DNA from: Toxotes chatareus
Lineage: Eukaryota; Chordata; Actinopteri; Toxotidae
Direction of reading: 5' to 3'
Assembly (NCBI GenBank): GCA_016801885.1
Contig: CM028892.1
Location: forward strand, 7,448,114 to 7,512,113
DNA: 64,000 nt
This document shows positions 11,406-25,767 of the stretch, piece by piece. The position numbers and the translations under genes were made by a program. The notes under the pieces are model-generated. The model was not told the DNA's origin, made no database searches, and was given only the letters and a program-made list of their open reading frames with translations. How positions within the stretch are numbered: position 1 is the first letter of the stretch; every line of letters starts with the position of its first letter.

Positions 11406-14400
11406 CTGAGCAAGAGTGGAGGATTGTGTTATCCACAAGTGAAAACCGCTAACTCTGAACCTTTAATTAAACAAACTCCCTAAATCATGTCTCTCACCAT
11501 GTGCTCCCTCCAATCAGAGCCTCCCAGTAGTGACGCCCGCTGTCAATATAGACATTTCCCACCACGCCATAGCTGCTCTGGCTGGTGAACCGGTCCTGGC
11601 TGTGGCCTTTCTTGGATGTGGTTTCGTCCCGCTCCACCGTCAGGTTATCGTGAGACACCTTCAGCTTCTTGTGAGCAGATTTAGGGTCCAGCTTGAACGG
11701 CTGGCCTGAGAGACGAGAAGGAGGAAAACGAAAAATTGATTTCAAAGTGGCAATGCTGTGAGATCTATAACCAGCAACATTCCTTACAGAACAGCTCATT
11801 TATTTTCACTTAATTAAATGTCATATTTACTGACAGAGCTATCTCAAGTACAGCAAGTTAGAGCAAGTGACATAAGAAACCCAATAAGCTACTTCTGTGT
11901 GAATGTTTACTCATGAATTTTCCTGTAAAGGTCGATCTTATTTGGAGTGTTCAGTTTCAGTCATCAGTGGCTTACTGTTGGTTTTCAGAGTCCCCGGTTC
12001 ACTGCTCCTGCTTCCCGCTTGGTTAATGGCCTTGACAACAAAGATATACTTGGTGCCGCTCTGCAGGCCGTGCACTGTGTAGTGGTTCTGCTTGATGTTG
12101 GGGACAATCATCCAGCTCTCCAGTGAGTTACAGAGACCTGGGAGAAGAGTCAGAGAAGGGGTGATGAGGAGAAAGAAGCATAGAAGAGAGGGGTTCAAAG
12201 ATAAAGAGTACAGTCAGTTAATTCAGTGAGATGATATTAGAATTGTAGTTTTTTAATGTTCTTAAAAATGTGCATTTTAGCAGCTAAAGTACATAATGAG
12301 TGCAGTTTTCAGGGGAGATGAAAAAGAAATCTGGTGAAATTTTATTTAATTTTGACAGCAGGCAGTTTCAGAGCATGAAAACAAAACCCAAACAGTATTT
12401 ACTTTAAAGTTTCCTCGTGAGGCGGGATGTTCAGCCGAGTGAAGGGACAGTGTACTAAATGGCTGGTTGTGTGCGAGCCTGTGGCAGTGGGAACAGGTGA
12501 GAGGGTGTGAAAAGCCAGGCAGGAAACCATTCACACCTCGATGGCTTCATAGCTGCACCGTGTTCTCTCTGCTCTGTGTGTGCGTGTTTTATTCAGTGCT
12601 GCCTCAGTACTGCTGCACCACCTCCTACGTCGTGCATGCGTGTGTACATTTTCCTTCCATGTCATGCATTTGTTCGCCTGAGGAATTTATGCAGGAAGTG
12701 ACCACTGAACTGCTGCTCTTCGTTGGCCACCCAGAAGTAAAAAGCTAAAAGCGAAACAGTTTGACACAGAGAAACCTACTGATTTTTCCTTATTTGTCAT
12801 CTGTAATTAAAAATATCATTTGACAAGCTGACATCTTGGTAATTAGTTCAGTTTGTTTATACAAATAAGCTAAAAGCCAGTGCCAAGCCCTGCAGCCTCT
12901 CAGTCTGGAAAGGAGTCAGGAACAACAACATCTCCTCAGTCAGTGGTGATAAAATCCCACTCATGGTGGATGAACCTGTGCGAAGCCTTGAAGGCTTTAC
13001 ACAGACAAACCGTCCAACAAGCACATGGCGATCTTTATCACCAAATCCTAATGAGGCCATTATGATTAGAACACAACCAGCAAAGTAACGACTGCCATAC
13101 TCTTAGACTTAAAGTAAATCAAGCTTGTAGTTCCAGGCATATCAAGCAGAAATGGCAGATAAGAAAGCGAGTCAGTTGCTATCATCTTGACCCACATTTC
13201 CCCCAGGAAATCCAGTCCAGAAGGCTGCACCGAACAATTATGCGCAGGAGTTAAGGGTGTTGTTTTTGTGTTGTTATTGCATTAACATTACAAGACTCTT
13301 TCCCTTCTTTCGTAGGAATTAATCTGAATTGGCCCGGGGGGAATTTTCCGGCACGTGACTTGGACGCCAACAGCAACACCTCCGACATTATCAGATGTGA
13401 AAACAGGAGGAGAGAAAAATCACAGCATCATGGTGAACAGAAGGAGACAGGTATGTGAAAGCAAGAGGGAAAAAAAAGACGGAAATAAAGTGTCGTATTA
13501 GTTTGAAAGCTGTGGGTTCTAAACATGCTTTAAACTATAAAGTAATGAAAAGGCAATTACATAGGTGAAGCCTGGGGAACAAAGAAACAGAAGAAGGAAG
13601 GAATCCCTCGGCAGGTTGAGATGAAAAAGGAGGAGGAAAGTGAAGCAGGAAAGCAAAGAGGAAAGAAGGAAAGGAAGGCAGAGGATTTTTTGCTGTGAGG
13701 TAGCTCGGTTTGAATCTATAAAAAAGACTTCAAAAAAGAATAGATGAAAGACAGAGAAAAGGCATTTTGATTGAAAGGGAGCAGAGGAGCTTGTCTTTAG
13801 ATGCCCTGACCCCATTTTCTTCCTTGTAGCTGGTGCTTACTCGAGTGTGCTCCTGATTTTCTGGGTTATGCGTGTATACAAGCGTGTGTGTGTGTCAGCG
13901 TATACAGTACGTGTGTTGCTGTTCAATAAGACATTGTGTCACTGAGTGTATGTCTGTGTTGCTGATTCATTCTCAGCTGTCATCTCTCCTGATACGACAT
14001 CTCACTTCTTCAGTGTCACTTAATCCTAAACGTCTTGTATGTATAGACATAAGATCTCTGTATATCGACTGAAGTCTGATCTGCTGAGTGTTCTACACAC
14101 AATGTGGATTCTCTGCTGCTTTACTGTCATATCTTACTCTCCTATCATTCCTCACAAGCTGCAGTCATTTGATGTTTGACAACATCTGAGCTAGAAGGTT
14201 CACTTGAGGAGGTTCCACTTCCACTTCACTGCTATCTCAGCTTTTAGAAAAGCACTTTCTCTGCCAGCTGCCTTAGGGGAGCTAGTGGCCACCACTGAAG
14301 CAGCATGACGGTGTAGAGCAGATCTCGAGTCTGTAAATAATCTGCAAATAGTTTTTTTTTTAAATGTAAATCTGCATAGTGTAATGTATACATGCAGGAT

Positions 14401-17400
14401 GTGGCGTGCTGGCCTGGGCCATGGCTAGAAGATGGCTACTAGAACTGATTTAGAGTAGAATGAGTATTTTGCTGAAGTTGGACTGCGTTCTCCAGTTTGT
14501 ATTTGATTGCAGCACTGCTTGTCAGCCACATATACTTAAATACTTACTGGCAATGTTAGACTGTCCAGTGAAGATGGCATACTGGAGCTCATAGGACACC
14601 ACTGTGAATTCGTCATCAGACGTCCAGTGGACGGTGATGGTGTCGTATGAGGCCGTGCACAACTCTTCCCTTATGCACGGAGCACTTGGAGCTGTGTGTG
14701 GGAAAAAAAAAGGAATATCATCCGCTATAATGCTTTGTTCTGTTTGAATGTAGTTGTAAATCACATTAATAATATTCCTAAATGATAACACACTCTGAGA
14801 TTGTCAGTTGTTATTGCAAACAATAGCCCTAATTAACCTCGTATGTGTTCATTTGGTTCAATTTATGAGAGTAAAAGCTTCATTAGACACAGGATTGAAG
14901 ATGTTCTTTCCAGCAGAGTGGTAGGTTGAGCATTAAAAGTAGTGCGGGAGAGAAATAATGAAATATTCAGATAAAAAACAGCTCACATTAACACAGTGGG
15001 GAGAGTAAATATCACAATCCTTTTAGCAGTAACAGATGTGAGTTGTTACATAAGCAGAGATCCAAATTGGCTCTCTTACAGCCCTGGTATGAATCATGGG
15101 CAAACTTTATTATGTTATTGCTGTTTTTGTTCTAAAAATAAATAAAATAAATCCCTTTTTATTCAAGCCATGAAGCATGTAGTAGAAAGAGAATGGACAG
15201 AGGTAAAGAAACAAAGACACAAAGGCACAGCTTAAATTGATTTTAAAGCCACTTCCTCTCTGTTTCTGTGTCTGTCACTCTCTCCTTCTCCCCAGCCTTC
15301 TGTCATGAGTGGATGCACATAGTGGAGTGATTCAGGCTGATTCACTTAGTGAAAAGGCCCTCCAGCGAAGCCCTCATGCATCGCGGAGAATAAATACGAG
15401 CCAGCCATTTTCACAGACCTTCTGCCTTGTTTTTGTCCCCAGTGTGCTCGTAATTCATACATTTTGATGGGTCCTGACAAATGGGACATTGGAAATTAAT
15501 GTTGAAAATTAATTTTGGAGTTAATAGACTGGGGCCTGGTCCTTCATATGCAGTCCTTGAAGACAGCAAAGACTTAAAAAGAAAAAAAAATAGCAAAATC
15601 AGAATTTGAAGCTGGAATAGAGTCATAATGTGTGTTGAGGTTTTCAGGTCAGCGAGGAAGTGAGTTTATTTAGTTTGTGTTTTTTAACCTTGGTGGAAGT
15701 TAACATCAGGTGATAGTGGTGCACATGAAATGAAACTCCCTTTGATTTTAGCTGTGGTTGTTCAATGAATGAATAGCTTTCAGCTGAATCAATAAAATGT
15801 CTCTTTGAATGGAAAATACCGTGATGAAAACATGAATGTTTACCAGTGAGGTAATCCAGATTCTCCAGCAGCTTCTTCTCTCTGGTGAAGTCCAGGGCGA
15901 AGGTGTCGAAGGTGTCCGTCAGGTGTATCTCAGGGATCAGCACTTGGGTTGATGTGGTTGCCATGGAAACCCTAGATCATCGCCAATTGAAATTGAACAG
16001 GTTTTCATATTCTGTTTGTGTCTGGGCTGCAGATGTACTTTCAAAGTACAAATGTCAGTAAAGTGCACATCATCATAAATGTTTGTTATAATCTGTGGAA
16101 GAACTGAGGAACATAAATGAGGGTTTAGAGGTTTCACTGTAAGATGCAGAAACAAGGAATTTCAGCTCTTGCACCAGATCAGATTAGCCGATGGGGTACC
16201 ACAGATATACAGTATTAACAAACTGCTCAACAATTGCTCAATTAAAAAATACTGAGCTCCAAATCTGAATAAAATCAGCCCCCTAATTAGTGAAGCTCTG
16301 CAGATTAGATTCTGATTGAAACACTTCTTTTGTTTGAGGGATAATGATTTTCTTTTATTTCACTCTTTTCTCTTTTCTTCTGAGGATGCACATACTAGAC
16401 ACTGGGTTTTGTTATAAATTGCCAAATTAATTAGTCAGAAAGCTTAAACAGGGAGTATGGACTAAGACAAGGCTAAAAAAAGATGAAATCCGTTCCATCC
16501 TACTTGTCTTTGCTGTTGGGAAGTCAAGGACAAAAAGTTCTCACATTGTTTCTCAACATCTATGTGTGCAATCCTCAACCTCTCTCTTGCCTTATATCTT
16601 CTGTGGCTAAGCTGAATAACTCCAGCATGTGAGTTCAGTGTGTGGGCAGTCTGACCTCTCGTTGATGCTCTTTGCAGTCTGCAGGAAGCGAGCGTGATCG
16701 GTTTCTTTCAGTGTCTGATCGGCCTGTGTGATGAGGGCTGAGGACCTCTCGATGCACTGCTTGCAGTTGGAGATCTGTTGGGCGAGTTTCCGAAGCCTTT
16801 GTGCCTGAAAAGAATGGCAAATGCAAAGAGCAGTCTGAGAACAGTGCTGCTGGGATGGATCAAACAATCCCATCAAATGCATGAAAATGTCCTCATCCAG
16901 GTTAAGGTGTTGCGGATCATTAGAGATGAGAACATGAACAGAGCTGATGACAGGAAATTACCCCAGAATGTGGGGTTTTATGGGCGTGAGGAGATGGATG
17001 TTAACATTTCGAAGTCACTCGTACATGAAAAGGTCAAATCCAGAGTTGACTGATGCAGGCAGTCATCTATTTCTTCATGTTGTCTTCTTGTTTTGGCATC
17101 CCTAGTTGTTTCTGGTTCTATGAGGTTTTGTTTAAAAGTCTAAGGCCTGGTTCTCTTGTGACTGTGAAGATTTTATGTTGTAGACCAGAAAAAAAAATCA
17201 ACTTTTGGTCAGATTGTACAGATGTTCAAACTACATGAGTTAAGCTTCTCCTCTGCCCCTAGTAACTCTACAGTTTTCCAGGCCAGTGTCAATGATGCTA
17301 TTGAACTCAAATCTGAGATTTAATTTCCCCTTGTTTGCCCCTCAGTTTCATTCCCTCTCCCTACGAACAGAGATTTTAAGAGACAGATTGAGGTCAGTGG

Positions 17401-20400
17401 TTGGATTGAGGTCAAAGGACATTTCATCAGCTGTTTGGCTTGTGAAGAATCCAAAACAGTGTAATCTCAGGTCAAGTCCATTGAATTTTGCAAGTCATCA
17501 TCATGTAAAATAAAAAGCAGACATAAGGCAGACTAACAAGAGAAACCTAGTCTCAGAAAAAAAAGCCTTTTGAGTGCTATTGATCATGTGCTCCACTAAA
17601 AAGCAATTTGTAGAGATCTGTTGGCCTAAAAATAAATATTGTCCATCTCTGTATCTTCTCAGATGCAATCCTAAAAGCTAAAAGCCTACATTACATGGTG
17701 AAAAAAAATCCCTAGTGTGTTCCAAGTCTCATTAGACACAGCTTTAAAAAATCATCTGGGTTTAGAGAACAAGCTAACACGCCCTGCCATATGGTCTGGG
17801 TTCTGCTGTTGGCCAGTCGGACTGTTTTCAGTGTCTGTTTGGAATGCGTTGAAGGTTTTGCATTTTAGGCAGTCGAACAGTTTGCCGTCTGTTCACGATG
17901 TACGGATAAGGTCGAGTGGCTGTGATAAAATATTGCATGTAACACACAGTGAAGTCTGGTGGTAACTTGAAGTGTTTTCAGTGTGTTTAAACCTGTAAAT
18001 CCGATATGATTTGTACCATATTTGCACATTACATCGCTGAATGAATAGGGGAGATTAATTTTTATGCATATGACTGTGGTACATTAGATCAGCAGGCAAT
18101 ATTTACCCCTTGATGATCATACCTGCTGCAGTGGTTCACTGACGGAAGAAAATATCATTCTTAATCATTTAAGAATTGATCGAAATGAGTAGCTACAAAA
18201 GCATCAGTAAATAAGCAAATTAAGCATCAATACAAGTATTAAGCTGTTTGCGATGGAAGAATAAATTGACACTGTGGGTAGCTTTAAAACGGGCAACAGA
18301 GCTTTTTTATTCTATAAGGAAGTAAGAAATAGTGAGAGCATATGAAGTGAAAGATGGATATAAAAAACCAAGCAAAGGAAAATAAATCATGTCTGCTATC
18401 ACCCTCCTCAGCCCTCTGAGTGTTCACCTCACCTTCCCCTCCTTGATCTTGCTGCCAATGATCTGCCTCCTCTGCTGAATAATGTCAATCAGGACATCAC
18501 ACTCCTCTATGAGCTTGCCCTCCTGGCGGGACGCGTTCACCTGAGAGCCAATTCACACACAGTATTAGGTAAACAAAGAGATTGATGGAGAAGGGGGGGT
18601 GATATAGAGGGATATATGTTTAGTGGCTCCACATCATGTCGATCGAGGGATAGGATGTCATTTTCATCCATCAGCTGGCCCTCTTGTCTGGAAGCAAACA
18701 CTTCAGGAAGGCATATTCAGCCATTTTGCCTCCTGCTGGGTTGAGAGCTGAGTGACAAGTAAAATCAGCAGGCAGCTTTACGATTGTTAGAGGCCGACAT
18801 GGCACTCCAGACACAAGGGCTGAGTCCGAAATCAGTCCCTCTTTACTATATAGTGAACTATATTTGCCATCTGCCATTATATTTAATCCTGCAGTGGATG
18901 AAGAGAGGTAGTATTCATAGCATGGACACTACCTTCTGCTGCTTCTGCCCCACAGTTCAGTCACTGTAGAGTCTACAGTCGCAAAGTGATAATGATTGAT
19001 AAGTGTCTGAAATCTCAATTAGGTACTGTTTCTCTGTTGTATAGAGAATAGTGACTGAGTTCACAGGGGAGTGATTTCAGACACAGGAGTAGCCTTCATT
19101 CCCGATTTGCTTTCTGATACCTCTGTGTCATGTGGTCTGATCCCTGCTTTCCACTTCAGCAGATGTCTGGACTTTGAAAAGTTGTATTTTCGACATCTAG
19201 TCTACACGTGTGGTGCGTTTGTCCAAACTTTATATAAATGTATATTTAGTTTCTTTCTGTGTTTAGTTTCTGTAGCTGCGGGTTCAAGTATCTGCTTGGC
19301 CCAAAACCCTCTGATAGCAATTAAGCTTAAGAAAAATGATTTAATTTAGTTGGACGGTGTTTGGGAAACTGCAGTTGATGCTGTTGATTACATTCTGCCA
19401 TTAGGGTGTTTAGAAGAAAAATGGCATCCAGCTCCTTTCTCTGAGGTATTTGATTCACTTTGCAGTTGGAACCTTTACAGTCTCAGCAGGCTATAAAAGT
19501 TGTTCAAGTCCAATTATAAGACTGTAGGACCTAACATAATGTGTAATTTCTCATTGTGGTCATTTCCTAGCGGCCCTTTCAGCACCTTGTAAAGTGTTTT
19601 CTTGCTGCAGCAAAGCGATAGCACAGGGAGCAATGAAAGGGAAGTCTGCAGTGAGGGTTGCCAAGCCAACAGGAGATTGCACATTTAGTCATACGCACAT
19701 ACACTCTCTGTTACACACACAAGCTGACAGGTGTTTTAATAATGACATCATGGGGAGTTATTTTGCCTTTTCACCACAGAGCCAAAAAGGGCTGGAAAAG
19801 ACAATATCGTCAACATCCCGTCCCAAACTGCATTTACGTGTTTGTCTGGGATCACGTTGCCAACAGAAACAATTTGCCACCTGGATTAACATCTTGGTGC
19901 TTATGTGAGACATGCTGAGCTGTACACCTTAGTGGTGCTGGAGGGTAGCTGTAGCAATGCCGGTGCATCTGTCTTTTCAACACTGCTAATTGGTTTCTTT
20001 GACATGACTGTGACAGCTCTGGGGAAGCTTAGGACTTAAAACTGTTTACTTGGTAAAAAGCGTGTCTACTGTATATGTTGTCTCTTTGTACACCAATTAG
20101 TACACTTATACAGATCTAAAAACAGTGGGGTTAGAAGCCTTGAATTTAAACCGAAAAGACACATACTGAAGTCTATCTGGTCTTTGGTTCTCCAGCAAAT
20201 TTAACTCATTTTGTTGTGCTGTTTTATTTGCCAGCAGGTCAGGAACAGTTTCCAGCAACTGATGAACAACAGTTAAACTCAAATGGACCTGGAATGAAAG
20301 TTTGGGTGTTTTCTTGGCAGATTTTGCTGTTTAGTTTGCAGCGAAACTCTGATTCACTTTTTCTGACATTTCGTAACTGTTAATCTCAGTGTGAGACTCA

Positions 20401-23400
20401 ATGTGAATACAGATGACATCCTCCGATATTGCTCATTTGTCTGGAACAGCCACCCACATGGCTACACAGACTCACAAATGTCACCATACACACAGGCTGT
20501 GGTCAGTCCCTCTGCAAATTCAAGCACTGCAGTAAGAAAATATTACTGAAAATTAAAATGAAGACATTTTGTTGCCCAAACTATTATAGCAGTAGTATGC
20601 AGTAAATGGTTGACTTGATAAATTTGTAACAGACTAGACAGTGTACTACCCACACTATCACACACACAGACACACACATGCACAGACTGTGAACAGAGTG
20701 CATCATGTGCCGTGTAAAAAAGTGGAGCATCTAATGACTGTGGGCAGAGCCCTCTGGAGCATATGATCAGTATGACAGATTTCACCCTGACAGGGACATT
20801 AAGTGATTCACTTAACCACAGAGAAACACACACACATACACACACACACGACTCAAACCCTGAGGATATCCAAACTTCTGGAAAGGAACATCAACCAAAC
20901 TTTCTGCAGGGAAGGCTAATTTAAAGTTTACAGGCCTAATGTATTCACTGACACTACATTTGTGCCAAACATATCAGGGATATTTTTTCTGCTGTGGCTT
21001 TTGTTAATAAGACTCTTAAATTAGATTTTCCCTGCAAAAGCAGTAAGCCTTGAACATTGCTTTTCGAGTGGTTTGGAATAATTTGTTTTTTGCATTTTAT
21101 AAACAAAGCAACAAACTGCCTGAAATTGCCCAATGTGCAGAAGGCAGCGGAGAACGGTTGAAAGATTGTTTGGCATTAGAGTCTAACAATTACAGCGTCT
21201 TGATTCTGTTAGTTGACATGGTGCAGGATCATTAAATTGCACAGATAGTGATTCATTGGAGGTGGACATGAGACCACTTGAGGTTGCCATCCATGCCATT
21301 TTGAAAAAAAAAAATCTATTAGACGTAGAGACACGTAGAGCGTGAAAGATGTCAGGGAATCTCAGCAGCCATCTCCAGAGAAGCGTTGGAATAGTTTAAT
21401 CTGATGTGAAATATTCAGAAAGCTCCATCAACAGCACACCGAGCTTCCTGTGCAGTGCTTTTCCTGTGTGACCCTCTTTTTTTTTTTTTATTGGTCTCAT
21501 GGGCAGCTACATGTGCGTGTTAGACAGCGTCACTTACTGAGTTTATAGGATATTTTTTCGTCTCATCATCACCAGTTCAACATATATTTCACATCGTCTA
21601 CTTGTGTGTTGTGAAACCCCACTGTATGTGTAGTTGTGACCATAATGCACTGGGGACAAAGTAGGTCAAGATTGTTTTTTTTGTTGTTGTTGTTGTGCTC
21701 TTCGTGTGTGCATCATTTATTACTTTCTGATTTTTAAAGCGGAGTGTTTGCTTTTTTTGGTTGTTTCGTGATGATCGAAAGGATCAAATAGGGCGTTTTT
21801 CTTTCCTTCCTAAAATTCCTGAATCATCAAAAATTTGCCCTCCAGCTTAGCTCACGGAAAACATCTTTGCGTGATGGCGACACAAAAACATACTCACGTT
21901 GATGTGCACACAGTATTTTGGCCAAAAAATGTTTAAATCTTCTTAATAAATCACAATCCTCTTTCCCTGCGGTTTGTGTAGGTTTTGCCAGGCAGAGCTG
22001 CTGCTCTGCGATGTCACTGCCTTTTAACCCTGTGGCACTGCTTTATTTAAACCTTCTTAGTGGGCCAGCGTAACATCAACAGGCAGGCTTAGCACAGAAT
22101 TGTCTCCTGTAGAGCTGAATACACAGACCTTCACACACTTTGTTATTATCCTAATAATAAACATGTTAGACAAACCAGATGTTGAGTAATTGCAAAATGT
22201 GCAAAAAGGATTAAACCTTATTCCTGCACATTGTTTTCAGAATATATAGTATGACGCTAAACCAGAATCAATCAAATATTATTAAAACACATCAAAGTGA
22301 CTTCCAGCCAGTCCGTCCTTAGCATCATCAGCATCTCATAAAAAAAAAACAAACTCAACAAAGTAACTAATAAATATTAGAATGGGATTTTGCATATCTA
22401 ATAAGAAAAATTAGAAAACAGTAGCGTTAGACGTTTCCCAGAGCAGGTCAGCTGTGTAAAATCTACAACAAAATCCAAACATATGGAATTATAACCACTC
22501 ACAGACAGTGTGGGTCGGTGGTGACCTCAGAGGACCACTGGGACTCACCTCTACATGTTGACAAGTCTGGATCAGTTTCCCCATAAGGGACTCCAGCTCA
22601 TTGTTCCTCTTGATCAAATTACTCAGGTTGGAGTCCAGGGCTTGCTGCAGCAAACACAGAAAAAAAAAAAGAGACAAGAGAGTGAACAAATGAAAAGAAT
22701 ACATGTCTGGGACATAGATGCAAAGAAACAGAAATGGAGGGAAGAGCTGTAAATCAAAGGAGGATAAAAATGCAACAAATCCTCGCCCTTAGGTTTTTCT
22801 GTTTACACGAGCCAAAGATGTTGTGAAACAACCTCAGGTGCTACATCACAACAACAAAAAAGTTGTGAAGAAAGCGGAAAACAACTACTTTCTAGAAAGC
22901 ACAAGACAAAATGAGCAGAAGTGTTTGATTCCTCAGCGTAGATTCAAAAAAGAACAGCAAAGAGCAACGTTTTCTCTCAGTTGTTCCTCTGCACAAGCAT
23001 CCTCAGAGTTGAACAGTGTTCTTCTCTCCTTTAGAAAGGGTTTGTTTAGTGTCCACATACCTCTGAACGCGGGGGATAACCCTCGTCCCTGTAGTGCCTC
23101 CTCATCCTGCCCTGTCCGAGCCTCCGACAGAGAAGTCTACACTAGGAGAGGATGTGACTGGGACAGTCACTCCACTGAGCACCAAGCCATGCGCAAACCC
23201 GGCCAAGCGGCAAATTAGGCATCAAAAGCTTTCCCTATGAGAGCACGCAGCAGCGCTCTTGGCTAACGAACCGGCAAACAGGTGACAGCACGTCAGCTCT
23301 GCCCCTTAACACTCCTCCCCTTTTTTTTTTGCTTCCCTCCCCCTTTTCCCTTTTTCTTTTTTTTTTTTTTGCTGCTTTTCATCTGCTCAGGCTCAAGCTG

Positions 23401-24511
23401 TCTCCTTTACTTCTAAGACCGTCGTATTATTGCCAAACCGAGCGTGTTTAAGCCGCTCTGATGCCACGTCTCCACTGTCCTGTTAAAAACTGTTTTCCAG
23501 ACGAATTTAAGCTCAGACTTGGTGAATGTTGAATTACCTGCAGGTCTCAAAAGTGGCTGCATAGGTGCACTGGAGCAACAAGGCCAGGACAGAAAATTGT
23601 CCAAGATAGCTTCGCTGGGACACACGTATCCAAATACATTTGGATAAATCCTTCTGCTTTGGTTTAAAATGCTAATTCAAACTGCTTGACTTTAAATTAC
23701 AAAAGCAAAATAGCTAGATAGGCTACATAACAAGCTAAATTCCCTTAACCTTTAACCATGCTGTAGCAGCAGTGTAAATAAAGCCAGATTCTGATGTTGG
23801 ATTGAGGATTAAAAAGGAGTTACCCCAGAGGGAATATTGAATAAGCAGCAACAGTAAACACAGATAGAGATGGTGGAATTTGTGTGTTTTTGTGTGTGTG
23901 AACTGTAATGGCACTGGGGGGCTTAATGGATGGCCTTAATACGGTGATGACACACAAAAGCAAAAAGCAGCATAAAGGTCTGCTCGCAGAGAGGAGTATG
24001 GCGATGTCGTCGTATTATCATCCGAAGAGATAAAAATAAACTAAACCTCTTAAAGGATGAGGAGGAGGACGGGAATCACAACAAGAAATCAGCATCTGCA
24101 TCATGTGCAGGTCAATGTATGCAGCAAAAGGCACACATACATACTTAAATGCAAACAGAATAACATTTGCAATTATGTCTACATACCAACCTACTGTTCA
24201 CAAAGCAAACTTTACATCTCTGCGTGGGCACATACATGAAATATACTATGGCATGTACCCAAGGGAGCAACATACAGCTTGAAACAACATGTCAGGGATT
24301 TAAAAAATGAAACCTGCCGTCAGTTTCCATGCCTCTGTGTGCGGTTGCGAATCTACCCTGAGTGCGTGTGTTTATTTGTGGTCGGGTTTGGACATGAAGG
24401 GGTTAACTCACATCTACAGTGTCCATGTTGCCATGTAGTATAAATCTTGAGGAGCTGAACTGCCTGCCGGGCCGTCAGGTTGATCACCTGTCAATCCTGC
24501 TTGTTTATCCG

Positions 24512-24567
<56 letters not shown>

Positions 24568-25705
24568 GTTCTCCTTTTCTGCTGCCAGTCCGGGCCGGAT
24601 TGTCACCAAAAAACAAAAAACAAAAAACAAACAGCGTAGACAGTGTCTGTGTAAAGTTAATCTCTGCTTTGAAGCAGCAGAGCTAAGCTATGTTGATTTG
24701 ATTAGTTTTTAGATATACAGTAAGCCAATGGATTCAGATTATCTTGGTGTTTAGCTGCATGGAGGCAAAATGGATGCTGCATGCAAAGTCTGCTTCACAA
24801 CCTAAAGCCAGTACTCACATACAGTGTACTTTCCTTGAGTATTTTTTTGCTACTTTTTCTTCACTACATTTAGTGCTTTAACTTCAGTAAAAAAAAATCT
24901 AGCACTTGCTTTTTGTAAACGTGTCCAAAAATGAAATGAAGCCTATATATATAAAGAGTTTTTTTGTTGTTTTTTCATAGGTGAGACAAAAATAAAATCC
25001 AAACAGTGACAAGGTGTTCAGTCTGGAATCCAACGTACCTTATTGGCAATAGAGAAAAAATAAACTCAACTGTAGGAGATGAGCAGCGTTGTCAGATCAA
25101 TTGAAATGTAAATACATGACTAAAAATAAGATTTATTTTCCTAAGTGTGGTCAGCTGACAGAATCAGAGCCAGTTTTTTGTTGTTTTTTTTTCAAAGCAA
25201 AGCTGGTTTCTTCCACAGCATCTGCTCTTAATCAGTGGGGAGCTGTTCTGCTGCAGCACACTCAGATGCTCTCTGCTTCTTCTCATATCACCCAACAAGA
25301 ATTTGCCCTTTGAAACCGAACTTTGCATATGTTTCATCAGCTAACGTCTTTCTTTCAGTTTAAAAATACAACTTGTACGGCTCCATATTCCACGTATCAC
25401 TTTCATTTTTATCTCATCGATATTTTCCTCCATTTTTATATGTAAATGAGTAAAGCCCTATCGTACATGTGTGACTGGACTAAATCACCCCAAAGCAGTG
25501 CTTATCAGCACTGAATGTACACAAGGGTGTGGAGGAGGATCACACACACACTTAACCATAGTTGGAGACAGGCCGTCAACTGAAGTTCAGAGGAGCTACA
25601 TCTTTTCGAGATTTGCTGTGACATTGAGCAGGATTGTGTTCTCAGGAATCCGAGATGAACTGACAGAATTTCACTCCATTCTCTTTCTTGTTGCACTTAT
25701 ATACA

Positions 25706-25767
<62 letters not shown>

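Noticed and set aside
22823..23218. 131-codon open frame on plus in intron 1
   Set aside because: No recognisable domain; low-complexity Lys/Gln/Ser content and no supporting splice structure.
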